Positions 26,070 to 39,300 of a DNA stretch of 64,000 bases are shown here, piece by piece. How positions within the stretch are numbered: the stretch's first letter is position 1; each line of letters starts with the position of its first letter. Source of the DNA: Albula goreensis (lineage: Eukaryota > Chordata > Actinopteri > Albuliformes > Albulidae); assembly GCA_022829145.1 (NCBI GenBank), contig CM040746.1:7830684-7894683 (forward strand), given 5' to 3'. Below the pieces are notes generated by a model, which worked only from the letters and a program-made list of their open reading frames with translations, was not told the DNA's origin and searched no databases. A program made the position numbers and the translations under genes.

Positions 26070-27989
26070 TATAAATCGACTGTGCCAACAGAGGATCACT
26101 ACTCATATCAGTTTATGTGCCATGTTGAAGGACCAACGCTTGGTTGATAATTCTTATGGCACCATGGTGGCTGCTTTCAGGCTGGTTTATCTGAACAGGT
26201 GATGCACGATGAGGCAAGGAATAGCCTGCAGGTAAAGATCCTCACTGCTCCAGTGATAATGTGATAAATTATCCATTGCTCGGGCCAGGAAGTGCTATGC
26301 AGGTGAATTTCCTCTGTATAGGAGTTTTCTCTATAAGAGTGTGTGTTTTGGTCAATACACTTCTTTTATCACAGAAACCTGAAATCTGTGTTAGCAAAAC
26401 TACAAACTGTTTGCTCTAAACCTTCATGATCTCCAAACATTTAGTTTTAATGGTGGTAGGCTTTCATAAAGTGCTTATGTTACTGTGTTTGCAAGATGTT
26501 AGGATGCAGGTTTTAGGAGTCTCAGCTGGAGATAGTGACAGGTAATTGCAGCACATCTCAGTTGTGAGACCACACCTGATGACCTGCAATGTCTTTAAAA
26601 TAATGTTTTCTTGTCATGGACAATGAAAACTCTTGTCAGAACATTGCCACAGATGCATCTTGAGGGAAGAATGAGGAAGCAAGTGCTTGCCCATGCATGC
26701 TATAATTCAAAACCTATATTCATTACATAATTCTTTTCTCAAGGGCTAGAGACTACGATGCCTGAAGGAAAAACCCAGATGTTTTGGCTTTTGTACATTT
26801 GTTCTGAAACACTATTTCCTTTGGAATTTAAGAGTCAAATGAAAACGTAAGCAGCATGTCCTTTGGCTGTGAAATAGGGAAGAATCCTTTTCTCATTTTG
26901 GAAACTAAATCATTTTCACTCACAGACAAACTTATGGCATATATCTGTCCTAAAACGGTATATAACATCAGTCATGCTTCAAAGATTCAAGACAAAATGT
27001 ATACTTCTTTTCCATTGAACAGAAGACATTTTTAAAACACTCAAGGTGTGCCACATTCATTTTGGTTTGTATTTTCAATTCCATCACAAATATGATATTT
27101 CTTTCAGGAATTATTATTTCTCAAAAGAAAATGCATCAAGTACAGGTTTTTATGGGAGGCATCACAGTTTAGTCGTCGTCACAAAGCCACAAAGGTGCTT
27201 TTTAACAACCTGACATGAGGCCAACTTGGACTAATTGACTGTCGCTCCTCTCATTGAAAATTCAATCCTTAGCCCAGTGCGCATATTTAAGATGATTGAT
27301 TTCTAACCAAAGAAAATCCTTGAGAAGACATTTTTGAAGAAAATGCAAGAAACAGTGTTGTCATGGGCATATTTTCCATTTCGAAACATCCACTTCCAAG
27401 CACTAAATTCTCTTGATGTGAAATATTGAATTAGCCTATAGCCAATGGATCACTCATTTAGCAAGCATATGATATCTGTCTTGTCAACAGAGGCGGAGAA
27501 GACTAATAGGTTTGACCTTTTCTACCATCTATGACCCTTTACTACTCCACAATGTAAATAAAATATTAGCTGTGCCACCTGGAGATTCAGAGTATTTACA
27601 AAAAGCGTAAATACTCTGAAACTGGAAATATGCATATTTTACAAGCCAAGTGGTGCCGCCAGTGGCTATATGACAGTGGTAAATGTCCCCACTAATATCA
27701 CATAGATTAATGTCAATTTGTTACTGAGTACCCATAAATCAAAACCCATAAAGCAAAACTACAATGGTGCAAGGTGATTTAGTATCAAAACTAAATGATT
27801 TCTGAAGGGAAATCAGATATCATTTTTTGATGTTTTAAAAAAGCAATTACCATCACTATCAAGGCAATACGGACTTCAGGCCATAGTCAATATTGACATG
27901 GTTTGGTTTAGAACCAGAGCCCGATTTTCATCAATACACTGACAGCCGGAAGCCACTGGAAACTAACAGGGTGTAACCTCTGACCTGAG

Positions 27990-28075
27990 GAACATGAAAA
28001 TCCATCCATCCATCCGACCATTTTCTATATGTGCTATTTCCCATCTAGGATTGCAGGGAACAACCCAAAAGATAA
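27990..28075. repeat. teleost CATC-CATC / TTTTCTATA repeat fragment
   Basis: ATCCATCCATCCATCCGACC followed by ATTTTCTATATGTGC resembles the widely dispersed fish motif CATCCATCCATTTTCTATAC. It is a short, decayed fragment. Confidence 0.5.
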
Positions 28076-29720
28076 AATTAGATTCATAATCTGACCTTTA
28101 TAACTGCATGATATGATGGATGTGGACTGAAGACGTCGCGTTCCTGCTGTAGACCACAGAATATGATAGTTCTACAACACAAAGATGAAATAAAACCGGT
28201 AGAGGAAAGACATCAGGACACGACATACCTTTGTTTCACCCTCGTTAATGGGAATTGCTGCACAATATATTATTCATACAAGAATAATTACCCAGCGACT
28301 CACAAAGCTTATCCTTAGCTATACCACATGTTGTCTATGAAAAGAAAAACACCATGACCTACTGCTTTATGGAGCCAGATTATTAAAGAGACACATTCAT
28401 TCTCCTCCTGCCCCTGCATCAGTAACTGGTTCAGCTTCATTACATGGCCGTTAAAACAGACACTGAAAGCAAGTCCCATTAACACTCACATACATTATGG
28501 ACAGGGAAGGGGGAGAATATGGTTATTCTCATATTCTGAAGATCATTATAATCTGTCCTTTATACATGCCACTGTAATGAGCGAAACTAAAACAGTTCAG
28601 ACTTGTGACTTCCGAGCGGACATGAATCAGTACATTATTTGATTGTTCTTAATGTTAAACACTACAGCAGAGGTCTGCACACAACAATAGGGTCTTGGGA
28701 ATGAGGAATATTATCATACTGGATATACACAGTATTTAATGGAAAATAAATGAATCAATGTGTAACAGTGTCTTCTCTTCAAAAAGAACTCAAGTGAAGT
28801 TTAGGACTGAGAGACTATAACTCTATCTGATACTTTGTTTGAAATACCTTCATGACTATGTCACTTCATGACATGTGTCCTTAATTGACAAGAATGGTTA
28901 TAAATAGCCATAAGAAATGTTGACATTGTAAATTGACATTGTGTTCACAGTTCTGGTTATGATATCGTACACTGCGTTACACTGCTTGTAAGAGGGGAAC
29001 ATGTGACACTTGCCTTTAAAGTCAGCTGGGAAAAAAAAGACATTATGACATGTTATAATGAGATGCATGACTTGCTAGGAAAGATACAGTTATGGCTCTA
29101 TGTAACAGGAAGAATGCATGTGGTAAATTTTGTGTGGGCTACGCAACACACCGATAGAATGGACATCACTGCTGTGGAATGGATTTCACTGTTATGGAGC
29201 TCTTTGAATATCACTCTACGGCATCATTAAGACCTCGGCTTAACTATTGTGAGGGCAACAAAGGAAAGAGAAGCTGTGGTGGTACCTCATTACTTATTGA
29301 TCATTTCTCTAAAGCAATACTCCAATACAATGTGCTCTGTTTCATATCGGATACCCCTCGCCACAGGGATGTAATGGGCAAAACCTCATCAGGTTTATAT
29401 TCGATGAAAGATCCATCACCAGAGATCGACAAATGAGGATGGTGTTCATAGGATGGGTGCCCATAGGTCCTTTTTAAAAGAACAACCATTGAATATCAGA
29501 TTTTATCTGACTTTTACAAACTCTTTTTTTTTGGAGGGGGAGGGGGTGTGAGGGTTTGCAGAACAGGTACAGATATTTACACCTCTGTAAATACAGCTGT
29601 GAATATGCATTTAGCAGAAGTATCAATCATGAACAATATCACCTGTGATGGCCAGTGGTCTGCTTACTCTACATTATCAAAAGTGACAACTTCGATACGT
29701 GTCATTCTGGACACTGTTGA

Positions 29721-29808
29721 AGTACTGGCAGTGTTTTGCCATCATTTCTTCCTACAGTACTGGTGGTGTTTTGCCATCAGTTTGTCCTGCAGTAGCGATG
29801 GTGTTTTG
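29721..29808. repeat. 35-base tandem repeat, 2.5 copies
   Basis: Units at 29721-29755 and 29756-29790 agree at about 29 of 35 positions around TGTTTTGCCATCA, and a partial third unit runs 29791-29808. It sits in intergenic DNA upstream of pde1a. Confidence 0.8.
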
Positions 29809-31299
29809 TGAGGATAGCTTATTAGCCACAAGGGAATGGACGGACCACCAGGCCTTTTTGCTGTGTCAACACAAGCAGCTCAGATCCAATTTGGCTTCTT
29901 TCGGACTAATTAGCACGACTGTAATGCAATTCTCCCAGCAACACGGCAGGCTGCCTTCATCCTGGACAGGATCAAAGGCCAGATGCTCTTCCTCTCCCCC
30001 CTCACCCCTGCCCCACCTCCTCCCTCCTCTCTCTCCTTTCCTCTTCCCACTCAACGCCATACAACACCATGCTAGGACCGCACCTCAAAGGGTTTCGGAT
30101 GAATAACGTCCTTAACGATTCCCCATTAACTGGTTCTGATCTTGCCGTTGGTTACGTTAATGGAGAAAGAGCTTGTCGGAGGGCGCTGCCTCTGAACGCA
30201 CTGCTGCCCACACACCGCCGCTCTCTGAAAAACCGAGATGCCCAGCAGGGCTCCCCCAGGCCGGAGCGAAACCGATGAGCCTCCCCTGCACTCTTCTGGA
30301 TGACTGTAGCGCATAATTTCTCAGTTAACACCGCCCACCAAACCTCTGAATGTAAAACACAGTTAACTGCGTTTCGGTTGCAAATCGGAACATAATCTAC
30401 ATTTTGGCTGCATTCATTCAGCAAAGGAGGTGTTTGTGCCGCATGTTTATGTTTTTCACATTTTGTGTGTCTGTAGTAATGCATGTTATGGCTTATATAA
30501 ACATAGGACATCACGGTCTGCACTGTGTAAAAGCCTATGGTCAGTGTGAACAAAATGCTGAAATGGCAAGTGAAATTTAAGCATCATTCCTCACTAACAG
30601 GTAGCATAAAATGTATGTATTTTATTGGCATTGTGATTGCCCTAGTACATAATGCCATAGGTTTATATTAGAGCTGGTTTATGGTTTACATCATTAAACA
30701 GGAAATCTGGCTGTCAATATCGCAGGCATTTCAACACCAACTTTAATGCTGCTTGGCAGACTAACTTCTCCGCCCTGTACTTTGCCAAATGAAAATTTCA
30801 GGAATCATTAGTTCAGCATGTTCATGACTATGAAATGATTTGCATAAAATAAGGACTTTTTCTAACATACCTCAGTTTCTACAGCTTGGATCGCTATGAC
30901 AACAAAGGATTGATTGTCAGGGATGATGTGATCTAGTGCTTTAGTGGTAATGTTTCTGTGGGCGGCATCATTTTTCAACTAAATTCAGTATTCTGAAATA
31001 CTGCACCATTGAACATGAATGGTGAATTCAAAGTGCTGTTCCAGAATACTAAATCCCAGAATAACAAGTGAATTCTGATATTCTTACTGGCCATCTGGAA
31101 CACCATGTTCAATTCAGCAAGCCACCAACAATGTGCAAGCAGCAGTGGGAAGCAGAATGCAAAGTCTGATTTAATATCCAGTGTGAAAAGCTGGCTAGAT
31201 GTCTTATACAATGATAGCTACACCCAGATAAGACAAATAAATGAACTTCCAAATGTAGCTCGCTGTTCATATTCCAGACTGAGAGGAAATCCAGCTGAG

Positions 31300-31450
31300 G
31301 CATTTCAGCAGATGCTCTTATACAGAGTGACTTTAACTTCTGACCTATTTGTACAGAAATTTCAGGTAATTGCCTTAGCAATAGTACAATAGCAGTGCCC
31401 TCCCTGGGGCTGAACCAACTACCTCTGAGCTGGAAGACCAGCTCCACATC
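31300..31450 (-). repeat. older SINE remnant, minus orientation
   Basis: CATTTCAGCAGATGCTCTTA followed by TACAGAGTGACTT is the complement of a common teleost SINE tail (GTCGCTCTGGATAAGAGC type). The right end, GAAGACCAGCTCCAC, would be its tRNA-like head. The copy is diverged. Confidence 0.6.
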
Positions 31451-32774
31451 TTTGATACGGTACTTATATTAAAAAGCAAAAGCCCACAGTAAATAGGGTG
31501 TAAATTGTCTCCCCTTTGGTCTGAGCAGCGCTAGCTCTGAGCTTGCGCATGTAATGTGCGATTTGTCACGGCTGAGTATCCCCATACAGGGCACACACCA
31601 TCGTTATACTCTAAATTGGATGAGGAACAATGACGTGACTGTAACTGAAGGAGGCTGTTGGCTCCTCGGTGCTGCGACAGAGCGTGACCCACGAGGTCCA
31701 AGTTTCACCTTACTTGAAATTACCAAACCTAATTAAGCAACAGTACTGCAAAACCCATTAAAAGGAATTCCTCATTAAAGTCATTGAAAAATATTCTCTA
31801 GAAATGTTTTTTTATGGGTTCTGGTGCTACTGTCACCTTGCTCCTGATACTACTTATTCTACTTTATGTCAAAAAATATATTGCCTACGGAAATAATATT
31901 GTTATGTTTTATGCCTTTTTCTGAATATAAGCAGCAATAAGATAAAATTTTATGATTTCATAATCATTTCAGCTCTTAATGTCAACTCAAGCTGATTGAA
32001 AAAAAAACATGGGAAATGACACAAATTATTAATGTTATTTAATTATGCAAGGTATTTCAATGTTTAAGTATTTTCAAACATTTATGCTGGAGTGTACTTA
32101 TTTATTTATTAAAAATGTATGTGGATGTATTAAAGACAGACGATTACTGTAATTAAAATCACCGTTTGACCACACATTTATTTGATTAAAATGACATCAC
32201 GTATACATGACCTGAACGAGGAGCTCGTTTTGTCATCTAATCAATCTTCATTTCTGTGAAAGCCTCTTTAAGAATAGTGTTTCACAACAAGCATCTTCCA
32301 GAGAGGAATCAAAATAACAGAAAATTCATATTATCCAGTTTGGAGCGAAATCATTCCCTGAGCCGACCAAATTAAGCTCCTGTAAGGCGACTGCATAGAC
32401 AATAAGTCATTAAATAAAGTTATATTGGAAAAACAGAACAGTGATTGGAAAATCCAGGTCCCGTCAGTCAAGCATCCCACATCAAGAATAAATAGCTACG
32501 TCTTACGTTCTCATATGAACAGCTTCATTGCTGGTTGTTAGTTGGCTAGTGTTCAAGCCCATCTAAAAGCTAAAGTACCACAGGAGAAACAGGCAGACAA
32601 AACTAAATATCTCTTTATAAAATATCCATATATTCTTCACTGATAGCATCTATCATTACCTTCTCAGTGGCCATGACTTTTTCCACAGGATTACTGCCTA
32701 CGTCTTGACTGAACAGATTGGTGCGAGTGTTGCTATGGCTACCGGTCTCAAGAAACAGACAACTGAGCCCTATT

Positions 32775-32776
32775 TA

Positions 32777-32807
<31 letters not shown>

Positions 32808-32808
32808 G
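32775..32808. repeat. TA dinucleotide repeat
   Basis: A TATA alternation of about 34 bases with one G interruption near the left end. It is not a promoter element in this context. Confidence 0.9.
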
Positions 32809-33384
32809 ATATACACTGCATATATGGGTCATTCTGTCAGAAATGAACCACAATATCAACTTCACCGCCTTAAATTTTTGTGCATTTTTTGTGTTGAGTG
32901 ACTACTTTGTTTTTGATGTCATGTCTGCATATCACTACTACATGTGGAATTGGTGGTTTGTCCACTAAATATACATCAACTGGAAGAGCTGCTCTTGTCA
33001 GAATTCTGACATTCAAACTCATGTTTGAATGTAAAGATTCTGACAAATGCTAACAAAAAATATCACAAATGGTTTCTGTGTTGTTTGGAGGTTCATATTT
33101 GCAGATGAGACAGAGGGTTTGCTGGCGTTCAGTATCTTAACTAAAAGAGGGTTTTTTTGATAAAAGATCAACATGAACAACACCTATTCCTACTCATTCT
33201 GCATCAAGTGACCTGACAAACGTGCACACACCAATACAAACATTGTGAGGGCAAAAATGTATCGGTGATAGTTTACATAATATAGCCTGGAGTCCATGGC
33301 ACAAGGCCAACAAGGTGATTTGTGTGGGTTCAGAAAGCAGACCTCCTCACTTTGTTGTGGTACAGACATAGTTTATTAAGGATT

Positions 33385-33470
33385 CATTTTATTTTTTTCC
33401 ATCAATCTACACATATTACTCCATAATGACAAAGTAAAAATGTTAAAATTTCTGCATATTTATGAAAACA
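33385..33470. repeat. interspersed repeat remnant
   Basis: The words CATCAATCTACACATATTAC, then CCATAATGACAAAGTAAAAA, then a TTTCTGCATATTTATGAAAA stretch, correspond to a motif I associate with many dispersed copies in fish genomes. I do not assign it to a class. Confidence 0.5.
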
Positions 33471-33474
33471 TTTA

Positions 33475-33515
33475 CAGTCTGCCCGGCTAATCCGCAGATA
33501 TATGATTCCAGATTC
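33475..33515. mobile_element. end fragment of the same MITE family
   Basis: CAGTCTGCCCGGCTAATCCG, then CAGATATATGATTCCAGA, matches the left end of the element at 25756 and is preceded by TA. The similarity fades within 45 bases, so only one terminus is left. Confidence 0.6.
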
Positions 33516-35784
33516 CTGATTTTCAGCTTTTGATTTTGTAAATACATTTGCAAGATAATGTAACATGTTATGACTTTGCGTTTGTGTATGAGGTGTTTTG
33601 TGTATATTGATGACAAAAAATAAAATTAATCCACTTTAAGTTTTTAACACAACAAAGAGTGGAAAAAGTGGCGGTCTGAATATTTTCTGAATCCACTGTA
33701 AGTACAATATGTGGCTGGCTCAGGAGCTCTGACATATTGACATATGTATGTACCTTCATAAATAGTGCATGTGTGTGCAGGAATGGGAGAATGCATACGT
33801 ATTACACTAGAGCTAGACCTAAAAATGAACACCCCCACCTACGTTTGTCACAACATTTACTGACATTGTCACTGCAAGTACTCCAGGTTTGTGTTTTCTT
33901 CTCATTGGCTCTGGGTTAATGGGTGACGCAGTAGTGAGGGGGACAGTGTGCTGAAGTTGGTGATGGGGGGTCCTCACCTGCACCCAGGTTCCGGGACGAC
34001 GCTGACCTTCCCTGCTTCTCCTGCTCTTCCCCATCCCCCCCTGGCGTGGCCCCTGTTGAGCAGTTGCCTGGGCGTTGCCTGCTCGGTGGAGATACACAGC
34101 GCAGAGTCACCTGAGAGAAATAACAGGGCACAGACACTTCATTATTACAGATCTGAAGTGAGTGGGCGTTCACCATTCACCACTGCACACAAAGTACACT
34201 TTGCAGGAGGATATACTGTACAAGATTTTTGAACAGTAAAATGCATCATATTTGTGTATACGGACGCCTATGGAAGCTATGAGGCTTAATCACTGTTCCA
34301 AATCAATAGTCCAGCCGTATTTTCTCCTGTCAGAGCCGCATCTCTGATTGTAGCTTTTACTGACAGTCACCATGGAAACAAGTCATTAACCAGTAGATTA
34401 ATAACAGCAGTAGCTAATGTTAAACAGCTTTCATTTAGCTAACCATTTTTGTGAGGTGAACAGTAAAATAACCCCTACAGCTTTATGGCAGGAGGACGTG
34501 GTCACATGTATAAGCTGGTGAACAATAATCATTACAGCTGCACTGTGGTTTATCGATGCGTGCAGTGGCAAACAAGGGAGTTTCAGGTAGCCGAATGTTT
34601 AGTTAACAAAAAAAACACTGTGTCCGTCCACTGTCAGAATTACCAAATGAATGAACAAGACGCATAGTCTTACAAATACTTCCCACAACTAGTCCAATGA
34701 CCAGTCATTTTCCAATGACATTGAAATAACATTTCTCTAAGAATGTCACCATTGTATGAGTGTAAACAAATGCAAATGTAATGATTTTTTAAAATGTATA
34801 ACTGAGAATATATCCATGCAAACATGCTTATTGCTGTAACAAAAAAACGGTATACGTTTCAGCATCACAAAGCTAATACATAATCATGAGTGATGAATAT
34901 ATTAGTACACTGTCCTGGAGGTTTTCAGTTTTCCATGCATTATTATGATTACCAAGCTAGTCATTAGCTCTTAATGAATTCTTCTTCTAGAAACAATCGG
35001 TCGTTCAATGCTAGGCGCTACGTGAAATATGATGATTTGACATGCTATTAGAATGAGAATGAAATATATTCAAGAGGCTCCATCTGAGAATGGCTCATTA
35101 TTTCCTGTCACTAGTATTTAAATGTTAAATTCATTCATTTCCAAATTCTCTGAGACAAAGACTGTCCTGAGAACGACGGTCCAAGTCAGATTCAGGAAAC
35201 AGGGACTGGAGCCATAAGCATTGCCAGTCAAATAGACCATGTGGTAACAGTCTCTCAAGACCCAGAATCAGCTCTGTCAAAATGGGATTTAAATTTGATT
35301 AATGCTGCAACAAATACAAATGAGCTCATTTCTGAGCGGATACTGCATTTTTCTGATAAATAAATACTCTGTACTCTTACCCCTTACATGTAAGACTTGC
35401 ACTCTAACGTGACTGAGATAATCCCATTAATAACATATACATGCATATACCCTATTCAACATGTGTGCAGTGTTGTTACAGTTGTCCGCATTGACGTTAG
35501 GCTTTTAGATTTAAATATTTTGCACTATGCTCTCAATATCAATACTTTACACACCTCAATAAATGGTTTTATAGTATTTTATCAAATATACATTCAGTGA
35601 ATCATGGTCAAAAACCTCACATCTTTGAACTTCAGGTGACACAGGAAGGAAAGACTAGAAGCCATGCTATCCTGAACCATTCTAATGTCAAACTGTAGAA
35701 GCTAAACTAGTGTGTGTGTGTGTGTGGTTACTACATAGATTGGAGTCCTCCTAGGAACTCAAAGTTGCTGCTGGAAGTCATTGG

Positions 35785-35892
35785 GTCAGTGGGGGGCACT
35801 CTTTCCCTGGGCCCCTGAGCACACTGACCCTTGGTTAGCCACCGCTGTAAGTCGCTTTGGATAAAAGCATCAGCTAAATGACTGTAATGAGA
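35785..35892 (+). repeat. SINE tail fragment
   Basis: GACCCTTGGTTAGCCACCGC followed by TGTAAGTCGCTTTGGATAAA and CATCAGCTAAATGACTGTAA matches the 3' half of the copy at 18223. The tRNA head is missing or unrecognisable. Confidence 0.75.
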
Positions 35893-36642
35893 TACATTAG
35901 AGATAAAATGGTGTTTTAGAAAGAGTAGAGGTATTTACCCCAGCATCCTGCTGAAATTCGCATAGCAACTGCCTGTCTACATCTGAACACCTACATCATA
36001 GCTGATTGGCTGTGAAATCCCTGCATTTCCCATCCCATCACCCTAAGATCAGCATTCATTAAAAATTCACCTGCCAAAATGTTATTACACAGAGTATAAC
36101 ACTCTTTTTCTATTGAAAGTAAAATTTAAGGACAACTGTTCATTTAACGCCAGCTGCAGTTATGGAGGGTGACATTTTTTATTAAAAAGTCTGACTTTTA
36201 TAGTCTAATTAAAAAAAAAAATCTGTTCAGTTTCCTGTACTCCTGGGAATGGGCTCTCATTTTTAAAGACCATTTGTATTGCCAAATGTTAAACATGTAA
36301 ACAGAATACATTAATATGTTGTGAATGATGAATTAACACAGCGCATGACAAAAAAAGCACAAAGACCCTCTGGTAGATTCTCCACTAAGACATGCTCTCT
36401 GTTAAAGCAAATCTCATTCACAGCTCACATCCACGGCTCTCCCGGAGGAACAGCTCTCAAGCTGCACTGTGGTTTACCTCAGAACACTGTTGCCCCAGCA
36501 GCGCCACGGACACTGTGTCCCACTGCACTCTTTCACAGTCCAGAGAGACCTCTCTGCCATCTCCATCAAAGATTCGTGTCTGCAGCTTCTCTCTGGGGAT
36601 TTCTATGCTCATTTAACATGTGGATGAGAGTGAAAAAGTCTA

Positions 36643-36681
36643 TGTGTGTGTGTGTGTGTGTGTGTGTGGGGGGGGGGGGGG
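36643..36681. repeat. GT repeat followed by a G homopolymer
   Basis: About 26 bases of GT alternation run straight into a run of 14 G. Such G tracts are prone to sequencing error. Confidence 0.9.
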
Positions 36682-37067
36682 TCACATTGGGGCACATTAC
36701 CCTAAATAGGAGTGAATGTCTTTACAAAATGTCTTCCCAGGAGAGAAGGAAAATAAATCCCATGAGACCTTTCAACACAACAAAGGATACAAAATTTAAA
36801 TGGAAATGTTGTTATGCAGAATTCTCATAGGCCAGCACCAGAGCATTTTACAGGTTTTTGCTATGCTGAGAACATCAAAAATAGCCAAGAAGCAAGGGAA
36901 AAACCCTGTGAATGTAGCACACAGCCTTAACAGATTTCAAATTGAAAAGCAACTGGCATAGATAACTATGCTTTCAACCTCTTATTTATTTTATGAAAAT
37001 GCCAACGTTACTGCCAAACCTGGTGTTGGTGTAAAATCAATTACATTTTAATTATGTAGCACTTTTG

Positions 37068-37150
37068 TAGAGCTGCCCCCGACCAAAGATTTCCCTAGTC
37101 GACTAGTAGTCGTTAGTTCAAGCCATTAGTCGACTAGTCCTCGCACATTT
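37068..37150. mobile_element. hAT-like terminal region remnant
   Basis: TAGAGCTGCCCCCGACCAAA followed by two AGTCGACTAGT palindromic words (about 37099 and 37130) resembles ends of non-autonomous hAT elements in fish. A matching opposite end was not found, so the extent is unknown. A GC-rich patch at 37585-37860 might belong to the element. Confidence 0.4.
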
Positions 37151-38141
37151 ATGATACTAATTTCATTATTTAAATATAAGTTTTGGGGCATCAGAAAATG
37201 GTCTGAGTTCCAGGGCTGAGAGAGAATGTTATAAGTAACATTTTAACACTGCAATATTACAGAGAAATACAAAACCGTAATAATGAGCCTTTGAAACGGT
37301 TCATACTTATGAATATATATGTATTTGATAATATGCATTATTTACATTTAAAGTTAATGGGCATTGGGTCCTTTATGTTGTATTTTTGGACGCGTAAAAC
37401 CAAGTACAAGTGTGATTTAACCAGTAAGGGTAGAGACGGAAATACAGCAGTAGTCTGGTGGAAAATGATAGGCAGCAACAAAGCAAGTCGCTAAACTATG
37501 TAATTAATGCGGTTTATTATTTTCTCAGAAGTGACTCTGAATTGTAAAAAAAAGAAAAAAAGAAAAGTGAATTAGCATACCTTTGTAAGTGGCGACGAAG
37601 TGTACTGCAGTGAACGACATCGTAGCATCCTCGATTGTTAGCATTGCTAAGTGGCTATGGGGAGCTGCTGCTGGTCTGCTCGTTATAGTGGAGGGGAACC
37701 GGATTCCCCGGACGACTGCCGTGCCGCTGCTGGCTTGCAAGGAGCAGTCCTTTCGTTTGTCATCGAGAACGCCGTTTTCCCCTTCGCTCCTTTTTTTTCG
37801 TTTTCTGAGGTCGATACACCGGAGCTTCAACACAGCGGACCATTGAGCCAACGAACTGTTGACTATTTATATAGCTTGTTAACTGGAACGGTAAACTGTA
37901 CTTTGGTTATACTTAATGTTGTACTATGTTTTCATGAGGACGACATTAAAACCAGCTAATAAGCACTGAGGGACTTCAACCATCCATTAAGGAAGTCTTG
38001 CAGCAAAAGGGGTGATGTTCATGGTTACATTTCATGTATAACAATAATATAAGCTGGATATTTTCATTTTCTCAGTACACAGTGCCTTTGGCCAATCATG
38101 GGTGAGATTCGTAGGTTGTCTGTTCAATCACAGGTCCACAT

Positions 38142-38322
38142 ATTACATTTCAGTCATTTAGCCAATGCTTTTATCCAAATGGACTTACAGCTGATTGGGC
38201 TAACCAAGGGCCAACCCCATGTGAGGTTAAGGGCCTTGCTCAAAGGCCCAACAGCAACGGTGTTCTTGCTGTGGCTAGACTGGGGCTTGAACACATATCT
38301 CGAGGCCTGTGCCTGCAGTTGA
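38142..38322 (-). repeat. tRNA-derived SINE, minus orientation
   Basis: Read on the minus strand, it ends with the tail complement of CAGTCATTTAGCCAATGCTT and carries GGGCCTTTGAGCAAGGCCCT in the body. This is the same family as at 18223, inserted in the opposite direction. Chance frames on both strands here are SINE-derived. Confidence 0.75.
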
Positions 38323-38879
38323 CATTGAATGGTTTGCCTCATGTCCCCGGAGATGAGATTTTCATGGCTTTGACCTCAGGTGTAACAGTGCAGATGGGCA
38401 CAGTTGTTAGCGAAGATGGGAAATCCGATTTTAATTGAGGCGAGCAGAGTCTCACCTGCCCCCCTCGGTATGTGGAGGGTGCAGCCCTTTAACGGGGCTC
38501 AGGGAAAGTGAGGTCTCTTGTCCCCACTGGGGGTAAACCTGGCACTCCTGTATTATAAACCTGCATCATTTTAGAGTGTGCATGAAGCCTCTATTTGCTG
38601 GACAGAACAAGCTGATATTGGTATTGATATTTTCATTTGTTCAGTTACATTATGGATGAAGACATATAGTACATGCGTAAGTGGTTTTGGGATGAGCCTT
38701 GCTGGACCTGAATGTGTCTGAAGAGTCAGATGTAAGTAAGATGATGGTCTCTACAATTCAAAAATTAAAGTGATGACTGATCACCTCCGGTGCTCAGAAA
38801 ATAAACCGATCGCTGCCCATCTGAACTTCTCAGACATGGAACTAATCGCTGATCATCTCTCAAAACCTGAGAGACTCGG

Positions 38880-39300
38880 GAAAAGTACAAAAACACAATC
38901 CAGGGCAGAAGAGTTTGTTAACAGGCAGGCTCAGCAAAGGTACAAAATCGGCAATCAGGAATAAAAAAAAAAAAAACAGGAAACAGACACATGAAACAAC
39001 AGGTAGACAGGCAGGATCAAAAGGCTTGTAGCGTAATAGGTAGAACCCACACTGAGACTAACTCACAACTAATAGAAGAACGAACAGGGTATAAAAGCAC
39101 AAGACTAACAGGTAAATGAGACACAGGTTAAGAACAGGGCAGGTGAAATAAATGAGCAATCAGCTAGACAGGTAACGAGGAAGGCGGGGTAAACGCAAAA
39201 GGGCAATGAAAACAAAAGCACATGGACGGGAAAACGGAAAAACCAAAACATATGAAAACAACCGAACAAAACTGAAAGTAAAAAACTGAAAAATACCATA
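38880..39300. repeat. probable interspersed repeat, A-rich strand
   Basis: The interval is a purine-rich series of AAACA, CAGGCAGG, CAGGTAGACAGG and GGCAATCAGG words with an A14 run at 38962. Fish genomes contain dispersed repeats of this composition. I see no coding potential and cannot name the family. Confidence 0.35.

Noticed and set aside
36321-36830. 169-codon plus-strand open frame
   Set aside because: It runs through a GT/G microsatellite, has no domain signature, and overlaps another frame in a different phase.
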